Assembly (NCBI GenBank): GCA_030295235.1
Contig: AP026176.1
Location: 434,001-498,000 of the forward strand
DNA from: Fistulifera solaris
Taxonomy: Eukaryota; Bacillariophyta; Bacillariophyceae; Naviculales; Stauroneidaceae
Direction: 5' to 3'
Length of the DNA: 64,000 nt
The position numbers were made by a program, and so were the translations under genes. This document shows, one piece after another, positions 33,361-46,856 of the stretch (positions within the stretch are counted from its first letter, which is position 1; each line of letters opens with the position of its first letter). The notes beneath the pieces were generated by a model that saw nothing but the letters and a program-made list of their open reading frames with translations, was not told the origin of the DNA and searched no databases.

Positions 33361-36300
33361 TCAATTCAATGGTGTCAAGAAGGGAAGAGGGACCAGGACT
33401 GTATCCATCAACTGGACCCGATTCTGGTTAATCATATCGCAAAAAGTATTCGACCGTTCAAGTGGCAATTGAAAGTCCATGTGAGCTTCTCGAACACGTT
33501 CGTCGCATAAATAGGGAGTAGAGTCTGCTTGAAATTCACTGATAGGAGTCTCCTTGTCCACGCTTTGATAGATTTTCACTTTGAATATGCTCTGTAAAAC
33601 AGCGTAACAGAATTGTTGTCTGCGTTCTCGCCAAGTGATGTATGTCTTCTGGATCAAAAGAGCTGCTCTGTGCCGCTGGACGAGACGCTCGTCCACCGAC
33701 AATTCCACTCGTATTCTTTGACAAGAGAGCTGTTCCACAATTCGAACACTCCAGCCCGTGGACCGGGAGACATGTCTTTTACGTTCTGTGTTGAAGCCAA
33801 TGCGGAGTGCTTTATATTCGCAGCGCGCTTGGTAACCTCGATAAAGTCGTTGAATCATGACGCAGCACGATGATTCCATTGACCGAAACGCCCGAGTCAA
33901 TCGTGATGACTGTGTAGCGGAAAAAGCATGTTGCTCAGAGCTGAGCAATGGTAGTTTTGATTTCGTGCTTTGTCTTACTAGCCCTAAGACGACAGGTGCC
34001 GGGATGTTAAGCATACGCTCTTCGACACGTAGTCGTAACAGTATAACCACAGATTCCAGTATAAAAATCATTGCGTCGAATTTCCAATTCTTGTACTGTT
34101 TAGACGCCGTGCTAGAAAGCATATCGCATGGTAAGTTTTGGCGTCGCTCCTCAAAGTGTCGAAGTGCTTGTTGTAGAGCAGGCATTACAGTGGTGTCGCC
34201 AAGGAAACTATTACGATCAAAGCAACTGCGAAACAGGGTCTGTATCTGTAATACATCTCTCAAAAGACGATTTTCTTCAGTCTTTCGGCGACTCCAAATG
34301 TTTCGTCTGCACAAGATACCTCGAATAACTCTTTGCAAGGTAATAATAGATCTTTTACGATGCTGAACATACAGACGAAACTTTTTCTGGAATGGTACAA
34401 TGGCGTTTCGACACAGCTGGTAATAAGCACGACATTGATATCGACGGAACGAGCTCTGTATCGTGCTAGCCGCAACTGTGTATTCCAAGAAACAAACGAC
34501 ACGAGTGTGTTGCAACCGCACAGGCGATGTTTCGGCGATAGTTAGTGGGTATCGCGTCTTTCTGTAATATGCTCGCCATTTACTCTGTATCACAGATGCC
34601 GCAGTTTTCCGTATTTCGATTTCAGCCAGGCAATTCCTGTACTTGTTTCGTTCAATCCATCCACGAATGTGCGATTGCAGCTTAATCGAAGACAACTTGG
34701 CTTTATTGACAACCTGTCGGACAAGCAAGGCTCTTGCATGTGATTGAATGTGAAGAATAGCAGTGCGCCTCATGGAGGCTTCTCGAACGGCTAGGCACTT
34801 GCGTGCGACGGCTTGCATTTTGTTGCTCTTTCCTGCTGTGCGTCATGTCGAAGCTTCTGGAGCTTGCGACGTGTTACCGCCCCACGAGCCCAAGACTGTA
34901 AGACGATAATTGAAGCGCAAAATAATTTGTATCTCTGCCTCACAAGCCATCTTCGTGCGCATGCTTGAATAAGCATCACAGTCTGGCTGAGCTCGTATCT
35001 TATGCAAACAAAGTTGGAGCGAATCATCCATGCGCGCACATGAGATTGTAGTACGATTGAAGATTCCCGCATGGTAATGTATCGTAATCTGGTTGACACA
35101 CATCGCACCAAATTTTGAATACGAACTGCGGCTTTATTGATCTTGAGTTGATAACGAGCGTTTCTGTACCGGCTCTGTATAATAAACTTACGGGCGAACG
35201 ACTGGATAACAAGAAGAGACGACCGAACCAAGTTATAGCGACGCACGGCGAGCCAGATGCGAACTCTCGTTTGTATGTTTGTAGCAGCATTTTTGGAAAT
35301 AGCGAGTTGGTAGCGGGGTTTATATCCTCGATAAGTTGCCTGAATCATCAACGCAGCCACGCGCGACAAAATAAAAGAGTTCTGTACAAAAATTCGACGG
35401 CAAGATTTCTGGAGCACGATAGCCGATGCATGTCGAAGTTGTCGTTGCGGGGAAAGCATCCACATGCGGAATAGGGACTGGATCAATATTGCAGCACGAT
35501 GACGACGCCACCATGTTTGAACTGTGATCGCCGCCCACCACAAAAGAGAAAAATCGCGAGCTGACTGCCAGCCTCGATAAGTAGCCTGTATGGTTGTTGC
35601 AGCAGATTTCATTCGCTTGAAGGCATTTCGACATAGGTACCCTCTTATAATGGCTTGCAGCCAGACACTTAATATTTGTAAATTGTGAAGATGGTGCTGG
35701 ATCGGAATCATACGCCACCAGCATTGCAAGCGAAGTGCGTGGCTTTCAATCTCATTCAGGCTGAACTGATTTCGAACACAAAGAGTGCGCCAGTAAATTT
35801 GCCAGCGATATGTTTTCAGGGAAGGACATGATGATATCATGTCGAAACAAAATTCTTTGAAGTGCACCAGCCTGTAGCAAATCAAAGTTATGTCGTACTA
35901 GATAACCGCGTACGACCCGTTGAATTTGAGTACAAGCGGTGTTGGCTCGATGAAAGCCAGCGACGAGCACACTCTGAAATTGCAAAAAGCCTGGTGGTGC
36001 CGTAGCTAGCCAACGTTGAGTCATGTACATTCTCACACAGGACTGGATCAAAATAGCGCTGAAACGCCAAAGCTGAAATGTTTGCGTGGCTTGAAAGGAA
36101 CGCCACTTGGTCTGAATAATAACGGCTGCGGACAACCATATTCGATATTTCTTGATTTTTTTGTCGCTTCAGGTAACCCCTTACGACGCGCTGAATATCA
36201 ATCGACGCAGCTTTAGCACAATCAAAGCCAGCGGCAAGGACGCCTTGATAGTGTTGAAAAGCAGGCGTCGTGAGGATGATGCGAGGGATGGAACGGCGCA

Positions 36301-38286
36301 CAAGGTAGCCGCGGATTTGTGACTGAATGATAATGATACACGCTCGCAAGCATTCAAACATTTCAATAGCTTGATATCGACGCCATCTGGATTGAATAGC
36401 AGCAGCTGACATTTCTTGCTTCTCGAGTTTCAACAAAATTATAGCTTTGGCTGCAGCATGTCGACGCCACTGTGCCTGAACAAATGTAGCAGCCGAGTGC
36501 TGGTGTTCTATCGCCATCTGCTTCAAGACATCCAGCAACCTAATGCAAGCGTATCGCCGCCAGCATGTTTGTACTATTACCGCTGCTCTCTCCTGACATT
36601 GTCGTTTCAAAGACTGCACTATACTATAGACTCGACTGGCAGGTGCCTTCGCCATTGCGATTGAATAACAATGGCGGATCTTTCTCGGTTGTGGACGTTG
36701 AGGTGCTGGATCATTTCATATCGTTTTAACGCTAGATACGCACGGCATTTTGTTTGTATGATTACAGCAGCTCGTTCCTGACTCTGCTGATGCATCCGCA
36801 CAACCAGCTGATACATTCGAACTGCCAGATAACGTCGCCATTGGGTTTGAATCAATACAATCGCGGGCCGCTGGTTTTGCAAAACAACTTGCTTCCACAA
36901 CGTATACCGTTCGACCGCCATGACACGACGCCAACTGGCTTGAATACGAACAGCTGCGGCGTGTTCTATCCTCCATTTTTCTTGATGGTTCTGTAAGGTC
37001 CGTTGCCACGATTTCCGTACCAAATACCCCCGAATTTGCGCTTGCACTATAATAGAACAAGCACGTAAACACTCCAACATTCCCATGGCTTGATAACGAC
37101 GCCATTGGGTTTGAATCAATATTGATGCCGTCCGCCGTGACCGCAGGACAGCACGTTTCTGCACCAACAAATCGCGTTGGACCATGACACGTTTGTATTG
37201 CAAGAGCAATCGACGTTGTTGCAACATATGATAATAATCGGCGATCTTACACCGTATCAAAAACATGCGAACGACCGACTGAATGACAATGACACTAACC
37301 CGGAGCCACCCAAACGATTGTCGGACTTTTGTATCCTCGGTAGCGCGTTTGGATCGTACGGGCCGCGCGATGCCATTTTGATTGTCGAACAAAGCGTTGA
37401 ATGGTAAGAACGGCCCACAGCAATGTACGATAATCGCGCTCTAGGACGGTCATTCTCCACCACGATTGAATTGTTAGGATAGCGATTTGCTGTTGTTGCA
37501 TCGAAGTGGTCGATTTCGAGAAATACGAAGGAGAATCGGGGGTCCTTGGGTCAGAAGAGTAATGAGGACTTGTCTTGATACGTATCAACTTGTCATGAAA
37601 GTAATCTTTCCTTATTACAGGTCGACGCGGAAATGCCCTCCACCATGCTTGAATGCGAATTGCGGCGGAATACTGCTGATAACGTGTATTCGGAGATCGT
37701 CGGGGAGTCGCTTGCGAGACTCTTGTGGCTATTTTACGTTGAGAAGAAGAAGGAGTAGGAATCGCTGCTTGTCTCACAGGAGTCAACGCCGACTTAGCAT
37801 GCTCGATGCGATGCGAGACAGACGCTTCCAGTGCAATTATGGTCTTCCAATCCTCCGAGGAAGGTCGTGACGAATGTTTGCCCCCGCTGTTGCCGTCGGC
37901 TGTGCGTCTTCTTCCTGTCGTTCCTCATTCCACGGCATCCGCTCGAGTTCCATTTTGTAGACAGCATGTTGATAGAGACGATCGTAGACAACGGGATCTT
38001 TCTGCAAACGATTCCATCGCGTACTACTCAAACGACGTGTCACACTTTCGCCCGGCGTACCGAGAATTTGGATGCAATTTTCTTCAAAGGCGTCGTTCGT
38101 CGCTAAACTGCTATTGACACTGATAATTTCATCTTCATTTTCTTCTGTATTCTTTTGTTGAGTGGTTTCTTCTTCTTCGTCGGGTTGCGGAAAAGACGTC
38201 CTTTGATAAGAAGTATGCGACGCGGTCGGTAAGGTTCGCTTGCTTTGTTTGTCTTCTGTTTGCGCAGAACGGACAGAAACATCCAT
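33361..38286 (-). CDS. Giant IQ-repeat (calmodulin-binding) protein
   Basis: About 1,640 codons. The N-terminal 150 residues are acidic and polar (DEEEETTQQKNTEENEDE). The rest holds about 40 IQ motifs such as AAVIIQTKWRSFQATQ and AAIRIQAWWRAF, mostly 20-50 residues apart. IQ motifs bind calmodulin or myosin light chains and stiffen into rods. The pattern recalls the IQ region of ASPM or myosins, but no motor, calponin-homology or kinase domain is visible. Six frame changes occur (near 37850, 37350, 36640, 36080, 35800 and 34805); at the last, one extra A in a short run joins both sides. I treat it as one gene with indels, though introns at some joints cannot be excluded. A cytoskeletal or spindle role is plausible but inferred. 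Confidence 0.75.
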
Positions 38287-39444
38287 GATATTATAGCATT
38301 AACTTGTTATTGATGTTTGTAAGACATGACGATGAAGATTAATATTCTTAATAACAAAGAAGATGATGATTTATTTGACTTGCATCGCAATAACCTTCCA
38401 AGCGTTGTTTCCTGCTCTCCTTCATTGATCGCGTGCGCCGAGGTGCATCCGGCCGCACTCGCAGTATTCATTCGAAAGTACAATCCGTCATCCGTTGGGC
38501 GCGTTCTCCGCTCTTCTCGACACTGGGTTAATGTGTAAGAGGGGAGGCGCGAAATTTCAAATACAAACGCGCCCTCCAGCGACACCCCAAAGCAGCAAAG
38601 CGTCCGTCGAAATTTGGCATGGGTTTGTTAGCTTTTTCATTGCTGCGGATCATTGACCGCGCACACTGGAGCGGCCATTGTTGGAGCCTTTGACTAGAAT
38701 CGAGAGAGCCCACGCCCGATCATGAGCCCAAATGGTTCATTTCTTTTGCCGCCATACACTTTCAATATTGCATCAACTGTTGAAAATATGCCTCTGTAGT
38801 GCTTGCAGACTGTTTTGAATTGTTAGATATTAAATGAACAGACTAGAACGGCGCATGAATGGCCTCGTGACCTCCTCTAAGTTTTACTATACCAACAAAG
38901 TGAAGACGCCCTTTCGGCAAGACTGCATTTAGTCATGAGTCCGGCAGCCGTTATTTCATTTCCTTTGGATGCTCTCATGCATTCTATAAATTGAAAAAAG
39001 CTGAGAAACTAGAGAATCAGCATATAATTTAACAGGAAAGAGTATGGAAGCAGAAGGATCACAAAAACTTCGCCAGAGACGTAAAAACAGTAACTTTACG
39101 TCATGATTGAATTTCCTCTCTTGGTGAAATACGGACAACACTCTGCACCATAGTAAACATGACGTGTATCGTTTGCAAGTAACCCGGTTGTCCCTCACGA
39201 AACTTCAACACTCAAACAAACGACGATGAACCATGCGCAACAGTGACGAGCCTTTCTCTACTCTCTAGAGAAGTAAAGACGTAAAATATGATTAGCAACA
39301 AGTCGTTTATTATCAATGTTAATAGTGTTCTTGGTGATTTATTCATTCTGTACAGTAGCGAGTATCAAAATTGTGAACGGAGTGTTGTTAGCGTGCCGAG
39401 AAGTGATTTTTCGTTCTTTTATCATGCGACTTGAATTGCTTGAA
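38287..39444. other. Intergenic, no gene seen
   Basis: Upstream region of the IQ-repeat gene; nothing else recognised. Confidence 0.45.
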
Positions 39445-39684
39445 TCAAGATCGACGAGGCATGGAAGGAGTAGAGTCATGAGACGCAGAGGACTCGCTCA
39501 AGTCCGCACTCCATCGTCGATCGGCTGCAGACCGGGTCTTGATTTCTTCTTGCATTGAACAACAGCTAATGTCGTTCGAGTCGGCGTAAATGAAAATGAT
39601 TCGGGGCGGGAAATCGGTCAAGGATGTGCGAGGAGAGGAAGTGAACATGGTGGTATTCTTGTTGCGAGGAGAAGATGGGAACAT
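39445..39684 (-). CDS. Small hypothetical protein, weak support
   Basis: A 79-residue frame from MFPSSPRNKN. It has a repeated MFxSSPR motif, and DRRWSADLSES followed by TPSMPRRS faintly recalls the RWS and C-terminal basic blocks of family A. The similarity is too weak to assign it. It may be a diverged remnant or chance. Confidence 0.25.
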   Translation of the reverse strand: MFPSSPRNKNTTMFTSSPRTSLTDFPPRIIFIYADSNDISCCSMQEEIKTRSAADRRWSADLSESSASHDSTPSMPRRS

Positions 39685-40817
39685 GGTCAATAGTCGCTTC
39701 AGCGTTGGCAATAGTTTCGCTATCGAGTGCTTTGGATTTATGAAATGAAGTTGCGCCGCAATCCGCAATCTACAACATGTGCCTGTATGCTGTATGCTCG
39801 CGCAGATCTAAAAGCATCTTGAAGTGATTCCAGGGGAGAACTCCTTTATGGCGCAGTTCGGATCTAAGTGTAATGTTGAGTGTAGAGCAACTTCTTGAAA
39901 ATACGCAAGTGTGCCGTTCAAATAATTTTGATGTATGTTCTTCTGGAGTACTTCAATCGTACTGTCAGAAAGGGGCAGTTGACGTGTCGATTCTTACAGA
40001 ATGGATGATAGTAGTTTCGTGCCGAAAGAACTCCCCAAGCTCAACTGCGCTATAAGACTTTGTATTTGATAGCCCTTTGGACCTTAGGGCAATTGCGGCG
40101 AAGAATTCATCGAACGTGCTGGAGGCTGGAGGCTGAAGGCACTCTCGAAAGACTCTATCAGAAGATCTCGCATCTCGCGTCTCGCATCTGGCTGGCTCGA
40201 CTCCTCACTCCTCACGAATAGTAGTATAGAAGAAGAAGGACTTGCATTCTACATCTTACATCCTATCTGTAAAAGTTGAGAGCTACATTTTTGTTTGTAG
40301 AGATGAATGATAACGAGAACTGTGATTTCAATTATCGCTGGTGGCTCGTGGCTCGTGGAAGATGTATTGTGTCTCGTATACATGCCATTAGTTTGAGTGG
40401 AAACGCTTTAATGCGAGGCATTTAATATCTAGGTAGCATTTTTTGCTTTACCATTAGAAATCAAAGCAGCGATCAGCACCAAAGTACCGGGTAGCAGAGT
40501 ATCACGGATCACAGTATCGACCATCTCGAGTGGCTACTGGTTATAACAAACAACAAAGTTCCACCACTACAGCCTTCTGGGCCTTCAAGTCTGCAAGTAA
40601 GAGAAATGGGAATAATGTTACGTGATAGACCGGCTACGATGATCAAGCCTGGAAGCCGGTGAAAAGATATATTTCCTTCCGCTCATTTTCAAATCTTTTG
40701 CCAATTTCATGAAAAATTAGAAGCAGTTTTATAAAAGGGAATTGTCAACGTTTTAGTTATTGATCTTAGTCCATACTCGTGTAATTTTGTTTGCTTATAA
40801 TCATAAAATATAAAAGT
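39685..40817. other. Intergenic, no gene seen
   Basis: No coding or repeat feature recognised. Confidence 0.45.
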
Positions 40818-40890
40818 ACTCCCGATGTGGCTCGAACACACGACCTTGGGTTTATTAGACCCACGCTCTAACCAGCTGAGCTACGGGAGC
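40818..40890 (-). tRNA. tRNA-Ile (anticodon AAU)
   Basis: On the minus strand a 73-base cloverleaf forms. The acceptor GCTCCCG pairs with CGGGAGT (first pair G-U). The D arm is AGCTCAGCTGGTTAGAGC. The anticodon stem TGGGT/ACCCA holds loop CTAATAA, so the anticodon is AAT, and the T arm is GTGTGTTCGAGCCACAT. No intron is present. AAU is read as isoleucine after A-to-I editing at position 34. Confidence 0.93.
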
Positions 40891-41053
40891 TACGTCGCGA
40901 AATGAGGTTCCACATGGGTACACAATCAAAGCATCTGTGGGGTGAAAGTCATCGCCTTTGAATTTGAATAGGAACAGATGAGTAATTGGTACGAATCAAA
41001 CAATAAATGCTTATCAAAAATATATGGCTCCAAGTTATTGTTTGCTCTGCTGA

Positions 41054-42326
41054 CTATGCTGCGCTTTGCATTAACTTCATTGGGAGCTCCGCGTTTGTGT
41101 TCTTCACTTGGACGGTCTCATAGCTAGTCTCGACATTTCCCCAAACGGCATTTTGCATGTTACCGCCAGCTTGAGCCAAATCGACAGAGTACGAAGATGA
41201 ACGGTGAATATGAGTTCCGGGTCGGTCCAATTTACTGGTAAGTAGATTCGAGCACGACTTGGTTCCGCCTCCTCCTAACTTGCTGCGATATGCCTCGGCC
41301 AGGAGCACGGGGTCACTCGGAATCCTCTTGATTCTCTGTCGAGCTTGCTCGAACATCACCGCATCAATCGCTTCCTTTCGCTTTTCCTTCAACTCTCGTC
41401 GGTTAATGAAAGTCTCCAGACCATGCAAGGTACTCGACTCGGACTCCTCGAATGCTCCTGTCTTTTGTTCACGCAACGCTCGTTTAATGTTGTTCTTCAT
41501 CCCAGTGTACTCCTTGTCGCTATACCAAACCGAGTTTTTCAATTCCGATTCGCACATTTCAATAGCTTTAACCGACTGAACTGGATTCTCCTCAAATGAA
41601 ACGCACTTTTTCATACCCGAACTGCTCTTTTTCCTCTGAAGGCCCTTCGTAGTAAAATTACAGTGTGATCGACTCGAGGTAAGTGCTGCTTGCTTAGTGA
41701 CCATTCGCATAAGTGATTGAGAGTTCCTTTGTGGCTGATCAGCATCCTTCAACTTGTTTTCCGCAATCTTGCGCTGTAACAGGCTTTTCATCGAATCGGT
41801 ATTGCTCAAAGATGGAGTGCGCTGTTGAGAGTCATGAAGCGCGAGGCCTTTCATTTCTGGAAGAGGACCGACGACATCCGTCTTTTCATTTTGTGAATCT
41901 TGTGAAGGTAGTTTTTGAATGGAATGTAAAATTGTATTCGGTGCATTCGACTGTCGTGAATTTCCTTCTGTTTCGGCTCGTTTCGGAACCGCCAGTTGTG
42001 CCTGCAGATTCTTCATCAAAGTACTTCTCGTTTCGTCGCTCATGGCTCCCCATAAAGCCGTGAGTCGATCAGGATTATTATTCACTGGACCTGCTTCGGC
42101 ACTCTTCATGATGCTTGCTCTCGGCACAAAAGTGGCATTCGTAGAAGCCGCGGTAGAAACAGAAGGGCCATCGGTGAGCGACGAACTTGTCTTTGACAGA
42201 TCCTCTCGGCTGCCCCATTTCTGCTTCCAGAAACTCTGGTAAATTGGAATTGGAAGCCCTGCGGACAGTGGCTGCTGTCTTCGGGGAAGATACACTTTCG
42301 ACGGTAAGCTTCGTCATGGTCATCAT
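41054..42326 (-). CDS. Family B protein, member 1 (long form)
   Basis: About 424 residues, the longest of seven family B genes. The family core has three blocks. (1) [RK]xVxF in basic-then-acidic context, here KKCVSFEENPVQSV. (2) [ILV]W[YF][ST]xxE, here SVWYSDKEYTGMKNN. (3) E[ST][ED]xxT[FLY]xGL[ED], here EESESSTLHGLE. A C-terminal DPxLLAEAYRxKL block follows. Block 1 matches the RVxF docking motif for protein phosphatase PP1, whose known context is basic before and acidic after. Member 1 alone has a 220-residue Ser/Gln-rich N-terminal extension, including VRRASNSNL, the same RxxSxxxL site seen in family A. The start is MMTMTKLTVESV at 42326; the frame steps near 42240. No membrane segment. 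PP1 binding is inference. Confidence 0.7.
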
Positions 42327-43460
42327 GGTAAAATAGGTGGAGAAATTGAGAACGTGGTGCCGTCTCAAAATTTGTGCGGATCGCAAATTGTACTTTGCAG
42401 TTCACAACCACTACACGAGCTTTTTCGCGGCGTTTCCAAGCGGCGATAAGATTGCGGTGTTCGTAAAGATACTCCGTAGATCATGACTCGAGACTCCTGA
42501 CTGATTTATGACTTATGGAGGGCTATTCGCTGCGGTGACGAATTTACGTATTAACTTGAAAGTATGATAGGTAATGTACATTGGGACAAAGTGACAGAAC
42601 GCATATCTGGCTACAGTTGGTCTTGCGTTGCACTATTGCCCATAGCAGCTTGCCACTTGCCATTTGCCATTAGCCCTATGTTCTACGTATGTTATATCTT
42701 TCCATTATCACTGTGTTATGCCTTATGCCTCGTCCCTCGTCCTCGTCGTGCCTTTGTGCCTTTTGCCTCTTGACCTTGACCCTTTGACTGTAGCCCGAAG
42801 CCCCCTCACCCCCTCACTAATTTGTGACGTGATTCAGCTACGTAGTATTTCTCCGATCTCATGACTAGAATAAATAAAATCTATAGCATGAGCAACTTAT
42901 TTCTCTGAGCTCTTGATTCTTGCATTCTTTATGATGAAGCAAGGCGAAAACAGGATGAATTTAAAGAAAGACGAGGCATTATATTTCGCCGTGAGGTAAG
43001 ATATGAAAGGGGGAAGAATAAGTGATGACTTCTTCGCCCTTGGCCTCTCGAAATAGACCGTGGTCAAGTCGCCCTGAAAGTCATCCTAGCGAAATCTGGC
43101 AGAGTAAAATGGTAATGTAGCTTTATTGCTATTGATTCTCGGGTTGAAGCACCGAATCTAGACGCAATGGAGGCATGGATCATCTTCTTGTAAGAACTAC
43201 CTCGTGTACTAGGTGCGAAAGACTGGGGAGTGGTTGCATGTTAACCGTGAGGGTTGAAATTAGGTTTAAACGCCATCTGTTTCGGAAAGCAGCTCGCCAG
43301 ATAGCACGGAACGGCAATGGTAACCCCTGTTTCAGTTTTGAGCCAGCGTTTGTTGAAAAGAGACTTCTTTGACGAATACTCTTGTTACCTGCAATCATTC
43401 TCTTCTGGCGCCGCCACGTCAAGCACATTTGGCTATCGCAGCAAAGTAGAGCAAGTGCAT
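42327..43460. other. Intergenic, no gene seen
   Basis: No supported gene; some short CTTGCC/ATTTGCC-type low-complexity near 42650-42680. Confidence 0.45.
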
Positions 43461-43960
43461 TCACGACAGATAGGAGCAGGAATAGGGTATACACATCCGC
43501 TTGGACGGCACCAGTCGATTCACTTGCTCCATCTTTTGTCGATACGCTTCGGCCAGCAATTCGGGCGATTTTGGACCAATCTCCTGTCGCGATTGCTCGG
43601 AAAATACCGCTTCATAAATCTGATTTCGTTTCCATCGCGACTTTTTCGTTCCACCAAAACATCCAGTCCCAGGAATGTCTCTGCTTCGGTTTCCTCGAGT
43701 GGACCGTACAAGCGACTGCGACGAATCAATGCCAAATTGCGTTCTTTGATGAACTGAATCTCAGTTTCGCTGTACCAGATTCGCGCAGGATGTTCTCGAG
43801 CCTCCGTGTCGTCGAAGAGAATGACCGATTGTACGGGATTTTCCGGAAAACACACTCGTTTTCGACACATTGCTTTACTTTGTTGTATGGGCTTTTGAAA
43901 TGTTGCTAAGCAACGCAAACGTTTTCGGATCGGAAGAACCATTCGTCGCAGTCGTCGCAA
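43461..43960 (-). CDS. Family B protein, member 2
   Basis: About 167 residues. Blocks: RKRVCFPENPVQSV (canonical KRVCF), RIWYSETEIQFIKER, LEETEAETFLGLD. The frame steps at a T5 run (43642-43646). With one more base it continues KRNQIYEAVFSEQSRQEIG and SPELLAEAYRQKM, aligning with the C-terminal LLAEAYRSKL of member 1. The stop is then TGA at 43461. It is the nearest relative of member 1 (both have ENPVQSV). Confidence 0.7.
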
Positions 43961-44551
43961 AGAGGTTATGTTTCACGGCTTCTAGAAGAGGTCATACAAA
44001 GCCACAACTCACAGTCGAGCAGCTGATGAAGTAACTGCAATGCTGCTCTGCTCGAGGTGTCGTCGAATGCCGACGGCTTTGCCCTCGCAGCCAAGCATTT
44101 CTTTTCTATTAGCGTTGAAATAATGCTTCCTTGTCACAAGTCGGAAGCAGATCGGAAGCCGAAGCTTTTGTTCGCGCATGCAACATGCAAGAACGTTGCA
44201 TGCAATCCGAAGCGAAACTACTTTCTAGCAGTGTGTCAATTTTTAGTCTCAGATTTACAGTACATGAATGAGAACTGCGGCACGACCGATGCCAGTTGTC
44301 TGTCCGACGTCACACAACATCGTTCACCACGCACACCATCCAAACAGCTTTCAATCACGAACGACCTTGAGAAGAAAAAGAGCTTCATCGAACATCCTAG
44401 ACCCGCAGTAGACTGAATAGCAGCAGAATGAATAGCCAGCTACTTCGAATGCAATTTGCTCTATGATCTTTCGTTCCTATTATGAGACTAAGCTATGAGT
44501 GTTGATTTAAATATGATACATTCAGCTCCGAACGGATGCTTCGCGGCCGCT
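43961..44551. other. Intergenic, no gene seen
   Basis: Nothing recognised. Confidence 0.4.
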
Positions 44552-45200
44552 TCACGCCAGTCGTTCCATTTGCTCTTGGTAGACTTTGGCAATTCGTTCT
44601 TGATTCACGGTTCTCCGTCTGCTACTGAGTTTTTGCTGTTCTCGCAAGACTGCTCCGTAAATAGTTTCTCGTTTCGTTTGAATTTTGTCGCCGTCTAACA
44701 TACTGTCGAGTCCCAAAAGGTGTGATCGTCGGACTCTTCAAAGTCGCCACTCTCTTTCAAGTACACAATTAACTGGTTGCGTTTCTTGATGAGCTTCATT
44801 TCTGCCTTGCTGTACCAGATGTCGGTCTTTTGTTCATGTAAAGCAACTTTTCGTACGTCCGAAACAGGGTCTTCTTCGAAGGAAACCGATCGAATGAGTT
44901 TTCGTGTCGAAGCTTTGCGGACGGGTTTGCGCGGGCTCAATTTGCCCCAAAGCGACTTGTTCGTCGTCGACGACGAAGCTGTGATGGTAGATGATTCCGA
45001 ATCATCGGAAAAACGCTTGCCATGGATGGACGGTGAGAGATGGAGCGCACAGGGTTGTTGTTGATCGGCATGTTGGTGTTTGTTGGTTGTGATGAGGCTG
45101 GATCGATGAGATTTATGCGACGATCTTTCGAAGGAGGTTTTGAGCGGGGCACATGTAAGAATGAACTTAAGCCGTCACTTTGAAAAGGTCCGTCGAACAA
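44552..45200 (-). CDS. Family B protein, member 3
   Basis: About 216 residues with a polar N-terminal region ending in SLWGKLSPRKP. Blocks: LIRSVSFEEDPVSDV, DIWYSKAEMKLIKKR, and FEESDDHTF that reads on as LGLDSML after an indel at an A4 run (44715-44718). A second step at an A5 run (45009-45013) joins MASVFS to DDSESSTITASSS. The C-terminus ends IAKVYQEQMERLA, the family's Y-Q-x-x-M block. The exact start is uncertain; I used the first ATG of the open frame. Confidence 0.66.
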
Positions 45201-46856
45201 TCACGGGCGAACTGTGGTCCGAACCAATATTGCATACAAACTTGGTCGGATTCCCTACTAGATTCTATGGCTGTTTTTGTGTATAATGTTTAACTGAACC
45301 AATGTCTGTTAGTGTCCGAGTCTCACAGTAGATTTAATTCACTTGAAACTTTTGGGGCCATAGACAAACAGGAGCTGCCCAAGCTATTTTTTCAATTCGG
45401 GTTCTTGGTTCCGGATTCAAGAAGATTCGCAACTTTATTCCTCCGAGTTTCCTCGTTGTTCGGAATTTCGGACTACCGTTCCAGCCTACAGTTTTACGTA
45501 TAGTCGTCGAAGTCAATGCATAGTTTGAGATAGTTCCTATAACCAACCATGTGCAAGAGCAAGATTGCGTTAAGGGCAAAAGAATACGTATTTACCGACG
45601 ACAAGGTTAAAGGACCTTGAGGTTTCATTTGACGTTTCATTTGACGCCTAATCCCTACTCGCAAGCAAACGTCAAACGTCAAGTCTCAAGTCATAAGTCA
45701 TAAGCACCATGTCGACAGTTGAAACGCTTGCTTGTTTTTTTGTTCGGATTTGGGCACTCCTGTTTTTAATTAGTGCTTAGTGCTTACTGTAGTCGTTATT
45801 GGTTATTGTAGTCAATGTCAAAGGTCAACGATCATACTGGTTTTCGGGTTTTCGTTTTCGTCGGGGACTTCCCTAAAGGAGAAACGAAGAACCGAATGAC
45901 CAAAAATAATGACATTCTATATTCTATTTGCATCTACCAGGTAGTCTATAGTCTATAGTCTCGCGTCTCACACAAACAGCTCAAGGCTCAAGCTTACCAG
46001 GGAGACACGGGAACGCACCTCTGCTTGGTACATTTTTCTACGGGGGCCTACGTGAGTGTACACTTTTCCCGAACCTTCCGACTCTCTCTAGAGGTACTAC
46101 TAGTTGTTGCATAGACTATGACAGCGCGGGGAAACCATGAATGCGAAATTTCTGACGGATAAAGTTCGACTCCTTGTCGATTGTCGACACTCGGGAATCA
46201 CGAGTATAGACTAGGAACTAGGTCTAAAGGGTCTCGTTCTTGTGTTTTTGAGTTTTTCCGCGCTTCGCGGCTAGATGGAATGCGGAGCACGGAGTAAATG
46301 GCAACGAATGATAAATTTGTATCTTTCTATAAAAATATACTGTAGTCTAGAAGCAAACGTTTATTTTAAATTTGAAAATGAGCGACGACTGACGAACTAG
46401 ACAAAGAACTAGTCTACGAGTGCCGCCTTTTCATTTCGTTCGTGTCGGTTGGCCATTGAACTTGGACTTGACACAAACGACTTGATAAACGACCAGCAAG
46501 ATACTGGTGCTAAGTTGCATTAGTTTTACAGCTCTCTATTATTGATGATTGGAGCCCGCTCTTTACGACTCGAGCCAGCTCATATGTGAGGAGAAAAAGT
46601 GACCGTTGGCGCCTTCATTTTAAAAACTACATATGAATGCAATAACTTAAACAGAAAGACCTTTAGCAAAAGCTCGAAACGAAGCTATGGGTAAGGCTTC
46701 AGTAACCCGATCGACCATACTTTAGCATTTATTTACAGATTTGAAATAGAAGTAAATGAAAAGTGGTAATTATTTGATGTTACAAAACCCAAATTGCTTT
46801 AGCTGGTGCCTTGCGTAAAGCGAACTGATGCCGTTCGCAGTCTTAATACTGTAAAA
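45201..46856. other. Intergenic, no gene seen
   Basis: 1.65 kb with scattered CAAGTCATAAGTC-type short repeats (45660-45710) but no gene. Confidence 0.45.
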
